Below, in pieces: positions 9,512 through 18,619 of a stretch of 64,000 bases of DNA (position 1 is its first letter; every line of letters begins with the position of its first letter). Source of the stretch: Rhizobiaceae bacterium (lineage in GTDB: Bacteria; Pseudomonadota; Alphaproteobacteria; Rhizobiales; Rhizobiaceae); the NCBI GenBank assembly GCA_017644105.1, contig JAEPMD010000011.1, forward strand, positions 45,175 to 109,174, given 5' to 3'. Both the position numbers and the translations under genes were made by a program. Under the pieces are notes generated by a model. It did no database searches and had not been told where the DNA came from. It saw only the letters and a list, made by a program, of their open reading frames with translations.

Positions 9512-9589
9512 TGTATGTCTTGATGAAACACTTGACGAAATTGGGCAAACCAGTCAACTCTCCTGCGGTCAGCAAGGGGAATAAAATCA

Positions 9590-10699
9590 ATGGCACTGAG
9601 AATAGCAACATTTAATACCGAAAACTTGCTGAGCCGTTTTGATTTTTCTGGATTTCACCTTGATCATCGCCAAGATCGCGTTACCAGATTGTATGATGCT
9701 CAGGACAAAGAGCAATATAAACAAATGGAGATAGCGCGTCAGGTGTCCATCACTGATGACACACGCCAAATGACAGCATTGGCGATTGCTGACACATATG
9801 CCGATATTATTTGTCTGCAAGAAGTTGAGGATCTAGAAACGCTCAAAGCATTTGAGCGCGGATATCTCTATCGAATGATCGGTGAAGGGTATCAGCATAA
9901 ATTTATTGCTGAAGGTAATGATCGACGCGGTATTGATGTTGCGGTGATGATGCGTGATCACACAGCAGATGGCGATGAAATAGAGTTTGTGCGGATGAAA
10001 ACCCATGCGGATCTCACCTATGGTGATCTTGATCTGCTCTCTGATGAATTGGACGAAAAATATAATCCCAATGATCGCGTTTTTAAGCGTGATTGTCAGG
10101 AAATTGATATCAAGGTGGGCGGTAAACCGGTCACGATCTACAATGTTCATTTTAAATCCATGGGACCGGCGCGTGATGGGCTTGATGGCAGAACTTACAC
10201 CATGCCTGTGCGTTGCGCGGAAGCAAAAGCTGTGCGAAAGATCATAGAGCGGCGTTTTGGCAAGGGTAAAACGGATAACAAACGTTTCGTTATCTGTGGT
10301 GATATGAATGATTACCAATTGAAAGTGGTGGTTAGAGGCAATCGACGTGATGGTTATTCATTTCATCCACAGAATGACAGCCCAAGCGCATTAGATGTGT
10401 TTTTGTCGGATGGGTTTTGCGAAAATGTGATGAACAAACGCGATGAATTAGATCGCTGGACGACATATCATACGCGTGGTCCCAAGGTTCAGCAGCTTTG
10501 TCAGCTTGATTACATTTTACTCTCGCCGGCGCTTGCAAAATCCTCGTCAAAAGAAATTCCGGAAGTTATACGCGCAGGTCAGCCTTACCGGACAGTATTT
10601 CCTCATGGGCAAGATGTTGAGCGCTATCCCCGCGTTGGATGGGATCGACCAAAAGCGTCTGATCATTGTCCGCTCGTAACGAAGATCAACATTATTTAG
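9590..10699 (+). CDS. Endonuclease/exonuclease/phosphatase-family protein
   Basis: Metal-dependent phosphodiesterase fold shared by DNase I, ExoIII and inositol phosphatases, 369 residues. Catalytic signatures appear in order: ATFNTENLL at the N-terminus (Asn), LQEVED near residue 77 (metal-binding Glu), NVHFKS near 185 (His), GDMND near 240 (Asp, Asn) and SDHCPLV at the C-terminus (Asp-His pair). No signal peptide, so cytoplasmic. AGGGGA nine bases upstream supports the ATG. The substrate cannot be decided. The next gene, a Nudix-like protein, starts 21 bases after the stop. Confidence 0.85.
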   Translation: MALRIATFNTENLLSRFDFSGFHLDHRQDRVTRLYDAQDKEQYKQMEIARQVSITDDTRQMTALAIADTYADIICLQEVEDLETLKAFERGYLYRMIGEGYQHKFIAEGNDRRGIDVAVMMRDHTADGDEIEFVRMKTHADLTYGDLDLLSDELDEKYNPNDRVFKRDCQEIDIKVGGKPVTIYNVHFKSMGPARDGLDGRTYTMPVRCAEAKAVRKIIERRFGKGKTDNKRFVICGDMNDYQLKVVVRGNRRDGYSFHPQNDSPSALDVFLSDGFCENVMNKRDELDRWTTYHTRGPKVQQLCQLDYILLSPALAKSSSKEIPEVIRAGQPYRTVFPHGQDVERYPRVGWDRPKASDHCPLVTKINII

Positions 10700-10720
10700 A
10701 TATTGGTATCTGAGATATCC

Positions 10721-11419
10721 ATGGCAGAAACAAACCCCATTTTTGTGCAATCGGTTGAGCTGAATGTGACAGACTTACCGCATCCTTATCATGTAAAAAA
10801 CGCCGATATCGCGCTTGAAGCATGGCAGGATGAAGTTGCTCGAAAACCGTTTTTGTTTAATGGCTTGGTGTTTCTGGATCATTCGCTTACTTATCAAGAT
10901 GATCGTCTAACCGGCACAAGCCATTTGGTGCTATATTCTACATTTTTGCATTGGCTTCAAAATGAAAATGGGGAAGGTGACCACCTCTTTGCAGTTGGGT
11001 TGATTGTCTCAAAGGAAGGCTTTCCGATTTTGGGTGAAATGGCGGCTCACACATTCAATGCAGGAAAATGCTATGCGCCATCTGGCTCCTTAGATGCTGA
11101 TGATATCGAAGGTGATACGATCAATCTTTTGGCCAATATTACCCGCGAACTGTCTGAAGAAACCGGCATTAACTTGTCAAATGCGGATATTCAACAGGGT
11201 TTTTATATGTTCTGCCACGGGCGAAAAACCATTGCTGTGACGCGCTGTAATTTTGATCTAACAGCTGAGGCTTTATGTAAGCAAATCAATGAGTTCATCG
11301 CCAAGGACCCAGAGGCAGAGCTGGCCAAGGTCTTTGCAGTTGAAAGCAAAACCCATTACCCGGAGACTTTAGCTGATTATATGGTTGGAATCTTGAATTG
11401 GCATTTCGAAACGATTTGA
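10721..11419 (+). CDS. Nudix-like hydrolase with an incomplete Nudix box
   Basis: 232 residues from ATG 10721 (a TTG six codons earlier is possible but less likely). The segment ITRELSEETGI matches the C-terminal half of the Nudix box (R-E-U-x-E-E-x-G-U), which binds the metal and the diphosphate. Eight residues before the Arg the expected Glu is Ile, and the expected Gly is also missing, so the box is only partly conserved. Members hydrolyse nucleoside diphosphates linked to other moieties. Downstream of the EEP-family gene, possibly one transcript; the substrate is unknown. Confidence 0.65.
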   Translation: MAETNPIFVQSVELNVTDLPHPYHVKNADIALEAWQDEVARKPFLFNGLVFLDHSLTYQDDRLTGTSHLVLYSTFLHWLQNENGEGDHLFAVGLIVSKEGFPILGEMAAHTFNAGKCYAPSGSLDADDIEGDTINLLANITRELSEETGINLSNADIQQGFYMFCHGRKTIAVTRCNFDLTAEALCKQINEFIAKDPEAELAKVFAVESKTHYPETLADYMVGILNWHFETI

Positions 11420-11470
11420 GATAAATAGGTTTCCTGATTTACATTCGCATATCTTATTCTGGAATTTTAC

Positions 11471-13855
11471 GTGTTTGATCTGACGTCCACCAAGAATCCT
11501 CTTCCAAAAATGACGAAAATTTTCGCCAGTACAATTGCAGTAATTGTTTTTTTAATTGCGAGTGCTTTTGCACAACAAGCCGAAGAATTAACACGTGAAG
11601 AAGTCCGTATTGACCAGTTTGAAGCACAGATCAATAGTCTTGAAAACCGGTTTGAACAGGACAAAGATGCCGAAGACGTTCTGATTGATATTCGCACAGA
11701 TGCGAGTGCGCTGTTGCTTGAGGTGCAAGATAGTCTGGATCAATTCAGATTGGAGGCTGCGAGCGATAAAGAAAAACTAACCGCGCTTGGTGAAGCGCCC
11801 GCTGACGGTTCTGAGGCGCAGGCTATCACTGTTGAGCGCCAAGCATTGACTGAGAGCAGTGCCTTGTTGTCCGTATATGTCGGACGCATGGAAAAACTGG
11901 CGACCCGATTGGATGAACTTGTTTTCGACGTTGGGATTACCCGGCGGGATTTGTTCACACGCGCGTTGTTTGAACGCGTGGAAATTGAGGGTATTTCGAC
12001 CTCTGAAATTCATAATATGTTCCGTGAGGAAATGTCTAAATTCTGGGTCAAGACCAAAGCTTGGCTCGCTTTTGTCTGGGAGTTTAAACGCAGTGCATTG
12101 TTCACATCTTTGGGATTGTCAGCAATCACTGGTCTTTTGATCTACTTTGGCGGTTATCGGATTTTTGGACGCTTTATCCTGCGGCGTAACGAGGTGGAAG
12201 AGGGCGGCATTGGCGCCAAGCTGACATCGGCATTTTGGTCTGCCGCTATTCCAACACTCACCGCAGCCGCTGTCGGTGCCAGCACATATCTCCTTTTGTT
12301 GGACTTTGGCGTATTAAGTATTGATTTTGCAGCGCTATTCGCGCGTCTCATTCAGTCGACTGTGGCGTTGGTTCTCGTCTTCACGCTAGCGCGCGTGATC
12401 CTATCACCATGGGATGCAAAAAGCCGATTGATCAATGTGACCAATCGAGGTGCAAAGTGGTTGTTCTTACTGATTGGCTTCTTATTTGCAGTCCGAACCA
12501 TTTCCTATGTGGGTGTGGGCATTCGCGAGATTTTGGATCTTCCCTTGCAAAACAGTGTAGCACAGGCATTTTTTGAAACGGTGGCCGTTGCGGTCGTGCT
12601 CATCATTGTTTCCCGCTTGGAGCCAATTGCACCAGAAGGTAAATTAGACAGCGAAACGGGTGTATCGGCTCCGGGGTGGATCCGCACAACGCTTCTCATA
12701 GCCGGCGTGTCGCTAATCCTCATTAGTCTGGTCGGCTATGTTGCGATGGCATCGTTTATTGCTTCGCAGATTGTTGTCACAGGCGCATTGCTGATCGTTA
12801 TTTATTTTGGTTTGTTATCCGCTAAATCGATCATGGTTGAAGGTGCCTTTGCAGCATCGCCCTTGGGAACCAAGCTGGCAAAGACTGTTCAGATATCTGA
12901 GCAAAGTGCGAACCGATTGGGCCTTTTATTCGGTATTTTGATTTACCTTGTCATACTCGGCCTTGGCCTGTCATTCATCTTGCTGCAATGGGGATTTGCG
13001 TCAGAGGAAGTGATGTCAGGTGCATTGGCGTTGTTCACGCATTTGCAGATTGGCGGCATAAATATCTCATTGCTCAATATCGGTATTGGATTGATCCTCT
13101 TTGGTATTGGGTACTTTGCCACCCGTCATTTCCAACAATGGCTTGATCGAAACGTTCTCGCACGAGGAAAGGTTGAACTAGGCGTTCGCAATTCCATCCG
13201 CAAAGTCATTGGTTACTTCGGTATCGCGTTAGCTGCGATGATCGCTGTGTCTGCCGTCGGATTTGACCTGTCAAACTTAGCGCTTGTCGCTGGCGCACTC
13301 TCGCTTGGCATTGGTTTTGGCTTGCAAACCATCGTTAGCAATTTTGTATCAGGCTTGATCTTATTGGCGGAACGTCCGTTTAAAGCAGGCGACTGGGTTG
13401 AAACCACAAGCGTGCAGGGGATCGTGAAGGAAATCTCAGTGCGCGCAACAGAGATTGAAACCTTCTCACGCAAATCGGTCATTGTGCCCAATTCCGAGCT
13501 GGTCAATGGCGCTGTGGGCAACTGGACGCACCGAAATCCCGTTGGTCGTATTCAGGTTATGGTGGGCGTTGCCTATGACAACAGCCCGCAACGCATTATT
13601 GACTTGTTGATCGAGATAGCGAACGAAAATCCGAACATCTTAAAGACACCTGAGCCAAGCGTGGAATTCGCTGATTTCGGGGCATCTTCGCTTGATTTCG
13701 TTATTCGCGCCTTCTTGGCCGATATCGGCAATGGCTTGACAGTGCGCAATGAATTGCGCATCGCAATTTACGAACGTTTTAAGGCTGAAAATATTGAAAT
13801 CCCATTCCCCCATCGCGAAGTGTTCGTTCACAATGTCGATGGTCCAACGCAGTAA
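11471..13855 (+). CDS. MscS-family mechanosensitive channel with DUF3772-type N-terminus
   Basis: Large inner-membrane channel (794 residues) that opens on membrane tension and protects against hypo-osmotic shock. Region 1: signal peptide, whose natural start would be ATG 11510 (MTKIFASTIAVIVFLIASAFA); GTG 11471 is kept because neither start has a clear ribosome-binding site. Region 2: a periplasmic coiled-coil-like segment (residues 35-190). Region 3: about ten membrane helices (200-600). Region 4: the MscS pore and beta domain, with the pore-lining Gly/Ala-rich helix (VAGALSLGIGFGLQ) and the GDWVETTSVQGIV and VIVPNSELVNGAVGNWT signatures. Confidence 0.9.
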   Translation: MFDLTSTKNPLPKMTKIFASTIAVIVFLIASAFAQQAEELTREEVRIDQFEAQINSLENRFEQDKDAEDVLIDIRTDASALLLEVQDSLDQFRLEAASDKEKLTALGEAPADGSEAQAITVERQALTESSALLSVYVGRMEKLATRLDELVFDVGITRRDLFTRALFERVEIEGISTSEIHNMFREEMSKFWVKTKAWLAFVWEFKRSALFTSLGLSAITGLLIYFGGYRIFGRFILRRNEVEEGGIGAKLTSAFWSAAIPTLTAAAVGASTYLLLLDFGVLSIDFAALFARLIQSTVALVLVFTLARVILSPWDAKSRLINVTNRGAKWLFLLIGFLFAVRTISYVGVGIREILDLPLQNSVAQAFFETVAVAVVLIIVSRLEPIAPEGKLDSETGVSAPGWIRTTLLIAGVSLILISLVGYVAMASFIASQIVVTGALLIVIYFGLLSAKSIMVEGAFAASPLGTKLAKTVQISEQSANRLGLLFGILIYLVILGLGLSFILLQWGFASEEVMSGALALFTHLQIGGINISLLNIGIGLILFGIGYFATRHFQQWLDRNVLARGKVELGVRNSIRKVIGYFGIALAAMIAVSAVGFDLSNLALVAGALSLGIGFGLQTIVSNFVSGLILLAERPFKAGDWVETTSVQGIVKEISVRATEIETFSRKSVIVPNSELVNGAVGNWTHRNPVGRIQVMVGVAYDNSPQRIIDLLIEIANENPNILKTPEPSVEFADFGASSLDFVIRAFLADIGNGLTVRNELRIAIYERFKAENIEIPFPHREVFVHNVDGPTQ

Positions 13856-13861
13856 ATTGAT

Positions 13862-14833
13862 CTAACGGTCAATACGCTCTTGTTGCGGGGATTTGTGATA
13901 AGTTTCCCGATAGCACTTTGAAAAGTGAGATGCAGAAATAAAGCCGCATGCGATCGCGACCTCCACAATGGGAAGACTTGATTGCAGAAGCAAATGGCGT
14001 GCTCTGTCGAGGCGAATCTCAAGATAATATCGTGCTGGCGGTCGTCCCATCTCAGTCCGGAACAAACGCTCAATCTGTCGACGCGACAAGCCAACTTTGC
14101 TGGCAATCTCAGCCAAGGATAGTGGCTCACTGAGATTGGCTTCCATAAATTCAATAACAGATAATACTTTAGAATTTTGAACGCCCAATCGCGCTCTAAG
14201 TGGTAAGCGCTGACGATCTTTTGGGCTGCGGACGCGATCGGTTATCGCGCCTTGGCACACACGTGCAACAATTTCGTCATCATAGTGCTCTCCGATGAGT
14301 GCTAGAAGCATATCAAGCGATGCTGTGCCGCCTGCGCATGTATGTAAATTGCCGTCGACTTCATAGAGATCTGCACAGGCATCGATCTCTGGAAATGTTT
14401 CTGTGAAGCCGGCCAAATTTTCCCAGTGTATCGCGCAGCTTTTCCCGGCCAGAATTCCAGATCTCGCCAAAATATATGCGCCCGTGCACATGCCGCCTAC
14501 AGCCACGCCACGATTATAGGTTTCCCTTATCCAGGCAAGCATCGACTTATCGCCATAGGCTTCGACATTTTCACCGGAACAAATAAACATCATGTCTGGG
14601 CGCTGCTCTCCTAGGAGTGCTCGACGCTCTTCGGCGAGGGACGTATCTGCGCTGATAACCACGCCATTTGAAGCGGTGACTGGCTCGCCGTCTAAGCTGG
14701 CGATACGCCATTTATAAGCTTCATGACCCACCATGCGATTTGCAATACGCAATGGTTCGATCGCCATGCTAAACGCAATCATTGAGAATTCTTCCACAAG
14801 AAAAAAGACGTAGCTTCTGGTTTCGGCCTGCAC
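13862..14833 (-). CDS. GlxA/GbdR-type AraC regulator with DJ-1/PfpI domain
   Basis: Transcriptional activator of 323 residues. Residues 1-175 form a DJ-1/PfpI (amidase-like) sensor domain; the nucleophile-elbow segment reads GMCTGAYILA. The C-terminal ~100 residues are an AraC-type double helix-turn-helix (PLSLAEIASKVGLSRRQIERLF, then VAIACGFISASHFSKCYR). The RYYLEIRLDRARHLL block resembles GbdR, which senses glycine betaine / dimethylglycine. Start: GTG 14833 is chosen because AGGAGG lies exactly seven bases upstream; an in-frame TTG at 14872 has none. Lying beside the corrinoid methyl-transfer cluster, it is the natural candidate regulator of that cluster (inference). Confidence 0.85.
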   Translation of the reverse strand: MQAETRSYVFFLVEEFSMIAFSMAIEPLRIANRMVGHEAYKWRIASLDGEPVTASNGVVISADTSLAEERRALLGEQRPDMMFICSGENVEAYGDKSMLAWIRETYNRGVAVGGMCTGAYILARSGILAGKSCAIHWENLAGFTETFPEIDACADLYEVDGNLHTCAGGTASLDMLLALIGEHYDDEIVARVCQGAITDRVRSPKDRQRLPLRARLGVQNSKVLSVIEFMEANLSEPLSLAEIASKVGLSRRQIERLFRTEMGRPPARYYLEIRLDRARHLLLQSSLPIVEVAIACGFISASHFSKCYRETYHKSPQQERIDR

Positions 14834-15165
14834 GCAATATCCTCCTACACCGGTGCCCCGCCGATGCTGCAAACTGAATTACTAATGCATGACTTTACTC
14901 TGAATTTTATAAAATTCCAGAGAATATTTTCGGATATTTATAGAAAAGTTAATGAATTTTAATCATTTTTTTGAATGATAAGTATTGTTGATAAAATGTT
15001 TAAAAACAAAAGCTTATCTACTTTGTTTGAATTCATGATAACAGTAACTTCATAATTCATTACTTGCAATTTTAATTTAATTGTCTCATTTATTTTACAC
15101 GCAATTAATTCTTTTCAAGATCGTTACCCGCCATAGGCACCCAAGATCGCAGGAGGAAGCACCGA
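14834..15165. other. AT-rich divergent intergenic region
   Basis: No gene seen. Very AT-rich sequence with long A and T runs separates the AraC-type regulator from the cold-shock gene. From about 15118 the sequence turns GC-richer and begins the structured cspA leader, with a hairpin of GCGAGC and GCTCG at 15168-15186. Confidence 0.5.
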
Positions 15166-15228
15166 TTGCGAGCAGGATGCAGCTCGTCGCTGTGGCTTGT
15201 TTTGATTGGCCGTCACAAGGAGATCTAG
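15166..15228 (+). CDS. Possible 20-codon leader peptide before cspA
   Basis: A perfect AGGAGG (15151-15156) is followed nine bases later by TTG and an open frame of 20 codons (product starting MRAGCSSS, ending GRHKEI). It stops two bases before the cspA ATG and overlaps the cspA ribosome-binding site. This would couple translation of the two. Alternatively AGGAGG is simply part of the leader RNA structure. Evidence is positional only. Confidence 0.3.
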   Translation: MRAGCSSSLWLVLIGRHKEI

Positions 15229-15230
15229 GT

Positions 15231-15437
15231 ATGGCTACCGGTACAGTAAAGTGGTTTAATGCAACTAAAGGATACGGATTTATCGCGCCTGATGAGGGTG
15301 GTGCTGACGTATTCGTTCATATTTCAGCAGTTCAGGCCGCAGGCTTAACAGAATTGCAAGACAACCAGAAAATTTCATACGAAATTGAAGAAGGTAGAAA
15401 TGGCAGATCAGCAGCCGGGTCGCTCCAGCTTCTGTAA
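15231..15437 (+). CDS. cspA: Cold-shock protein (CspA family)
   Basis: Single-stranded nucleic-acid-binding protein of 68 residues that melts mRNA structure. The start ATG 15231 gives the canonical MATGTVKWFNATKGYGFI beginning, and AAGGAG about nine bases upstream fits. RNP1 (KGYGFI) and RNP2 (DVFVHIS) motifs are both present. A long frame continuing upstream to 15081 is not coding in character. The ~110-base GC-richer leader could be a temperature-responsive 5' UTR as in other csp genes. Confidence 0.95.
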   Translation: MATGTVKWFNATKGYGFIAPDEGGADVFVHISAVQAAGLTELQDNQKISYEIEEGRNGRSAAGSLQLL

Positions 15438-15460
15438 TTCATTTTCATAAAATTATTATG

Positions 15461-15489
15461 CCCAACTTATTACAACGTTTTGCGTTGGG
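15461..15489. terminator. Convergent hairpin between cspA and the RACo gene
   Basis: CCCAAC (15461-15466) pairs with GTTGGG (15484-15489); a competing inner stem CAACG/CGTTG sits at 15473-15487. It lies between two convergent stops. T-runs are weak on both sides. Confidence 0.4.
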
Positions 15490-15491
15490 TA

Positions 15492-17531
15492 TTACCTTGC
15501 TCGTCTTCTGCCACCTCGGCGGCGGGGCGTAGCACCTTCTGAAGTGTTTTCCGATATTGCGGGGTCGGAACGCTCAGGTAATTTGACAATTGTTCCCAAT
15601 TTGGGGAATGGATCCACTTTATTTGGAAATGCCATCGCATTGACAAAATGGCCTTGGAAATCTGGCTCAAGCGCGGTTTCAATCTTCTCAATATTTTGTA
15701 CAGCTTGCTCGATTTCTCTGCGGTGATTGCGATTAAGCAAAGCCATGCGCGCACCTGTACCAGCAGCATTGCCTACGGCTTTGACATGTTCGATATCGCA
15801 ATCCGGTACCAGACCCAGCACCATGGCATATTTCGGATCGATAAATGAACCGAATGCACCGGCGAGACCAATCTTATCGACGGATGTGATGTTTTGTTTG
15901 TCCATCAGCAATTTGATGCCCGCGTAAAGCGCAGCCTTTGCCAATTGAATTGCACGGACATCGTTTTGAGTGACGACAATTTTTGGTTCACCATCTTTTA
16001 TCAAATAGGAAAATGTGCGCCCATCTGAGAAAATGCGATCCGATCTTGCAGCCAGATCCCCATTAATCACACCATCTTCTGAAATGATGCCGGAGAGGTA
16101 CATTTCCGCAATGATTTCGATAATGCCAGATCCACAAATTCCTGTGATACCTGTTTCGCTCGCCGCTTCTTCAAAACCATCTTCATCTGACCAGAGTTCG
16201 GTTCCGATAATTCTGTAGCGTGGTTCCAACGTTTCAGGATCGATCCGGATACGTTCAATGGCACCAGGAGCTGCGCGTTGCCCGCAAGAGGTTTCAGCAC
16301 CTTCAAATGCGGGGCCTGTTGGGGATGATGCGGCAACCGTGCGCGTTTGATTTCCAAGCACGATTTCTGCATTGGTGCCAACATCAATCATCAACATCAT
16401 GTCATCCTGACGATGTGGTCCCTCGGTCAAAGTTGCTGCAGCAGCATCAGCACCCACATGGCCGGCGATGCATGGCAGCATATAGGTGCGGGCACCTTGA
16501 TTGAGATTGATGCCAATTTCGCTGGCTTTCACATTCACGGCGCCTGACACAGCCAAAGCAAACGGCGCGCCGCCCAGCTCTGTTGGATCAATGCCCAAGA
16601 AAAGATGGTGCATAACAGGATTGCCCACAAAAACACTGTCCAAGATGTCATTGCGGTCTATGCCGCTTTGGTCGCAGACGTTTTGGATAAGCGTATTGAG
16701 CGCCTCGCGAACGGCCTCGGTCATCGCTTCCCGGCCTTCCGGGTTCATCATCACATATGAAACGCGGCTCATAAGGTCTTCTCCAAATCGGATTTGCGGA
16801 TTGGATGTGCCAGAGGAGGCAAGTGTTGATCCGGACAAAAGCGATGATAGATGCAGTGCGATTGTGGTTGAACCAATATCGCAGGCAATGCCATAGGCTT
16901 CGTTTTTCAAACCCGGATATAGCGCAATCAAATGCGCGCTTTGGGTAGCTTTGTCGTGATGGATAGCAGCAGTGACCGCCCATTTGCCTTTACGTAAAAT
17001 GGATTGCGCTTGGGCGAGAATATGCGTGTCGATGACAATACTGGAAATGTCCCAATCATTTTCCAATGCTGACAATAGGCGATCGATATCACCTAATGGC
17101 TTGTGCATGTCAGGTTCTTCGACCTCGACATAACACATTTGAATAGCTGGGTTACGCTCAATATAGCGCGTATCTGCATCCTTGCGGACCACCTGCGCAT
17201 TGATGATGTTGTCTTGCGGGATATCGACCACAAGGTCGCCCATGATAAGCGCGGAGCAGGAGAGGCGACGTCCAGCTTTTAGATCTCGTTTTTCGGCATA
17301 GCGAATTTCTTTCGCGCCAAACTCTGAAATATTCTCCTGTGTTGACGTGATGCCATGTTTTGCAAACTGACCGAATTGCGTATCGATTTGACATCGGCCG
17401 CAAATACCGCGTCCACCGCAAACACTTTCGATATATACGCCAAGTTGGCGCGCTGCATCTAAAATAGGTGTACCGCTTGGGAAGCGTCCACGTTTTCCAG
17501 ATGGCATGAATAAAACGAGATGATCAGTCAT
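15492..17531 (-). CDS. RACo-type reductive activator of corrinoid protein (ASKHA / DUF4445)
   Basis: ATP-dependent activator that reduces an inactivated Co(II) corrinoid back to Co(I). The 679 residues have an N-terminal [2Fe-2S] ferredoxin domain with Cys38, Cys44, Cys47 and Cys92, a linker, then the RACo middle and ASKHA ATPase domains, with YGIACDIGSTTIALH near residue 215 (phosphate loop) and MIDVGTNAEIVLG near 375. The last 12 residues are Arg-rich (TPRRRGGRRRAR), a tail shared in kind with three other proteins of the cluster. It is the last gene of a four-gene operon with the methyl-THF methyltransferase upstream. Under oxic conditions the corrinoid would oxidise often, so this gene is central to the system. 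Confidence 0.9.
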   Translation of the reverse strand: MTDHLVLFMPSGKRGRFPSGTPILDAARQLGVYIESVCGGRGICGRCQIDTQFGQFAKHGITSTQENISEFGAKEIRYAEKRDLKAGRRLSCSALIMGDLVVDIPQDNIINAQVVRKDADTRYIERNPAIQMCYVEVEEPDMHKPLGDIDRLLSALENDWDISSIVIDTHILAQAQSILRKGKWAVTAAIHHDKATQSAHLIALYPGLKNEAYGIACDIGSTTIALHLSSLLSGSTLASSGTSNPQIRFGEDLMSRVSYVMMNPEGREAMTEAVREALNTLIQNVCDQSGIDRNDILDSVFVGNPVMHHLFLGIDPTELGGAPFALAVSGAVNVKASEIGINLNQGARTYMLPCIAGHVGADAAAATLTEGPHRQDDMMLMIDVGTNAEIVLGNQTRTVAASSPTGPAFEGAETSCGQRAAPGAIERIRIDPETLEPRYRIIGTELWSDEDGFEEAASETGITGICGSGIIEIIAEMYLSGIISEDGVINGDLAARSDRIFSDGRTFSYLIKDGEPKIVVTQNDVRAIQLAKAALYAGIKLLMDKQNITSVDKIGLAGAFGSFIDPKYAMVLGLVPDCDIEHVKAVGNAAGTGARMALLNRNHRREIEQAVQNIEKIETALEPDFQGHFVNAMAFPNKVDPFPKLGTIVKLPERSDPAISENTSEGATPRRRGGRRRAR

Positions 17532-17568
17532 AATGGCTTTCGCAAATGAAGTGCTTGAAATGCTTGAA

Positions 17569-17600
17569 TGACAACAGTTATCAATTTGAAACTGTTGTCA
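17569..17600. other. Perfect 11-bp inverted repeat between the methyl-THF methyltransferase and RACo genes
   Basis: TGACAACAGTT and AACTGTTGTCA flank a 10-base loop, 38 bases before the RACo start. No U-run follows, so it is not a normal terminator. It could be an operator or an mRNA hairpin setting the ratio of the two genes. Confidence 0.6.
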
Positions 17601-17614
17601 ATATTGCGCATTGA

Positions 17615-18571
17615 TTAAGCTGATTTGCGTGCAGCGCGACCACCACGACGACGGCCGCCACTCGCGGCTGGCGCTGCATCTACTGATGCAGCTGGCGCAC
17701 CAGGGGCTGCGGGCTTGTGATCACGGTATGTCATGATCCAGTTCTGACAGTTTGCGTCCGTGCCATTAAGCACATTTGCACCATGAACAGCTTCCATCTC
17801 CTGTGGACGACAAGGGTTCATGATGGCTGACGTCATGCCAGCACCGATGACCATTGGGATAAAGGCTGCATTGATGCCATGACGATGTGGCAGACCAAAT
17901 GAAATGTTAGATAGGCCGCAAGTGGTGTTGACTTTTAACTCTTCGCGCAAACGACGTACAAGCTTAAATACCTGATCACCTGCAGTGCCCATGGCGCCAA
18001 TTGGCATCACAAGCGGGTCAACGACGATATCTTCTGGCTTAATGCCGAAATCAGCAGCACGCTCCACGATTTTCTTGGCAACTTCAAACCGCACATTCGG
18101 ATCTTCAGAAATACCTGTTTCATCGTTTGAGATGGCAACCACTGGCACATCATATTTTTTGATGAGCGGCAGGATGGCTTCAAGTTTTTCTTCTTCACCT
18201 GTGACAGAGTTTACTAGTGGGCGACCTTTGGCAACCTTAAGGCCAGCTTCAATTGCTGCAGTCACTGAGCTATCGATGGATAGCGGCACATCGACAAGTT
18301 CCTGCACCATTTCAAGTGTTTTAACGAGCAATGGCGGTTCAGTCTCGTTTGGATCAACTGCCGTTACGCCTGCGTTTACATCTAGCATTGTGGCGCCAGC
18401 TGCGACTTGCGCTAATGCGTCGGACTTTACAGTTTCAAAGTTACCCGCAACCATTTCAGCCGCTAGTTTCTTACGTCCTGTTGGATTAATGCGTTCGCCA
18501 ATCACGCAAAATGGTTGGTCGAAACCGATGATGATTTCCTTTGTTGCGGAGGCCACAATTGTGCGTGTCAT
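17615..18571 (-). CDS. Methyltetrahydrofolate:corrinoid methyltransferase (pterin-binding domain)
   Basis: Moves the methyl group between the methyl-corrinoid shuttle protein and tetrahydrofolate. The 318 residues form a dihydropteroate-synthase-like TIM barrel, as in the pterin domain of MetH and in acetogen MtgA/AcsE. Blocks seen: IGERINPTGR (residues 24-33), MLDVNAG (about 62), PLSIDSS (about 97), VNSVTGEEEK (about 121), VVDPLVMPIGA (about 185), TTCGLSNISFGLP (about 220). The C-terminal ~30 residues are a Pro/Ala linker and an Arg/Gly tail (SGGRRRGGRAARKSA) not needed for the barrel. AAGGAA eight bases upstream sets the start. A perfect palindrome lies 69 bases upstream, inside the end of the preceding gene. 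Confidence 0.92.
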   Translation of the reverse strand: MTRTIVASATKEIIIGFDQPFCVIGERINPTGRKKLAAEMVAGNFETVKSDALAQVAAGATMLDVNAGVTAVDPNETEPPLLVKTLEMVQELVDVPLSIDSSVTAAIEAGLKVAKGRPLVNSVTGEEEKLEAILPLIKKYDVPVVAISNDETGISEDPNVRFEVAKKIVERAADFGIKPEDIVVDPLVMPIGAMGTAGDQVFKLVRRLREELKVNTTCGLSNISFGLPHRHGINAAFIPMVIGAGMTSAIMNPCRPQEMEAVHGANVLNGTDANCQNWIMTYRDHKPAAPGAPAASVDAAPAASGGRRRGGRAARKSA

Positions 18572-18619
18572 GAATCTAATTCCTTCAAGTCAATCCAAAA
18601 ATAATGCGAGAGGATGTTA

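Noticed and set aside
15081..15230. N-terminal extension of the cold-shock protein
   Set aside because: The frame is open but the canonical MATGTVKWFN start at 15231 has a good ribosome-binding site and the upstream residues are not conserved in the family.
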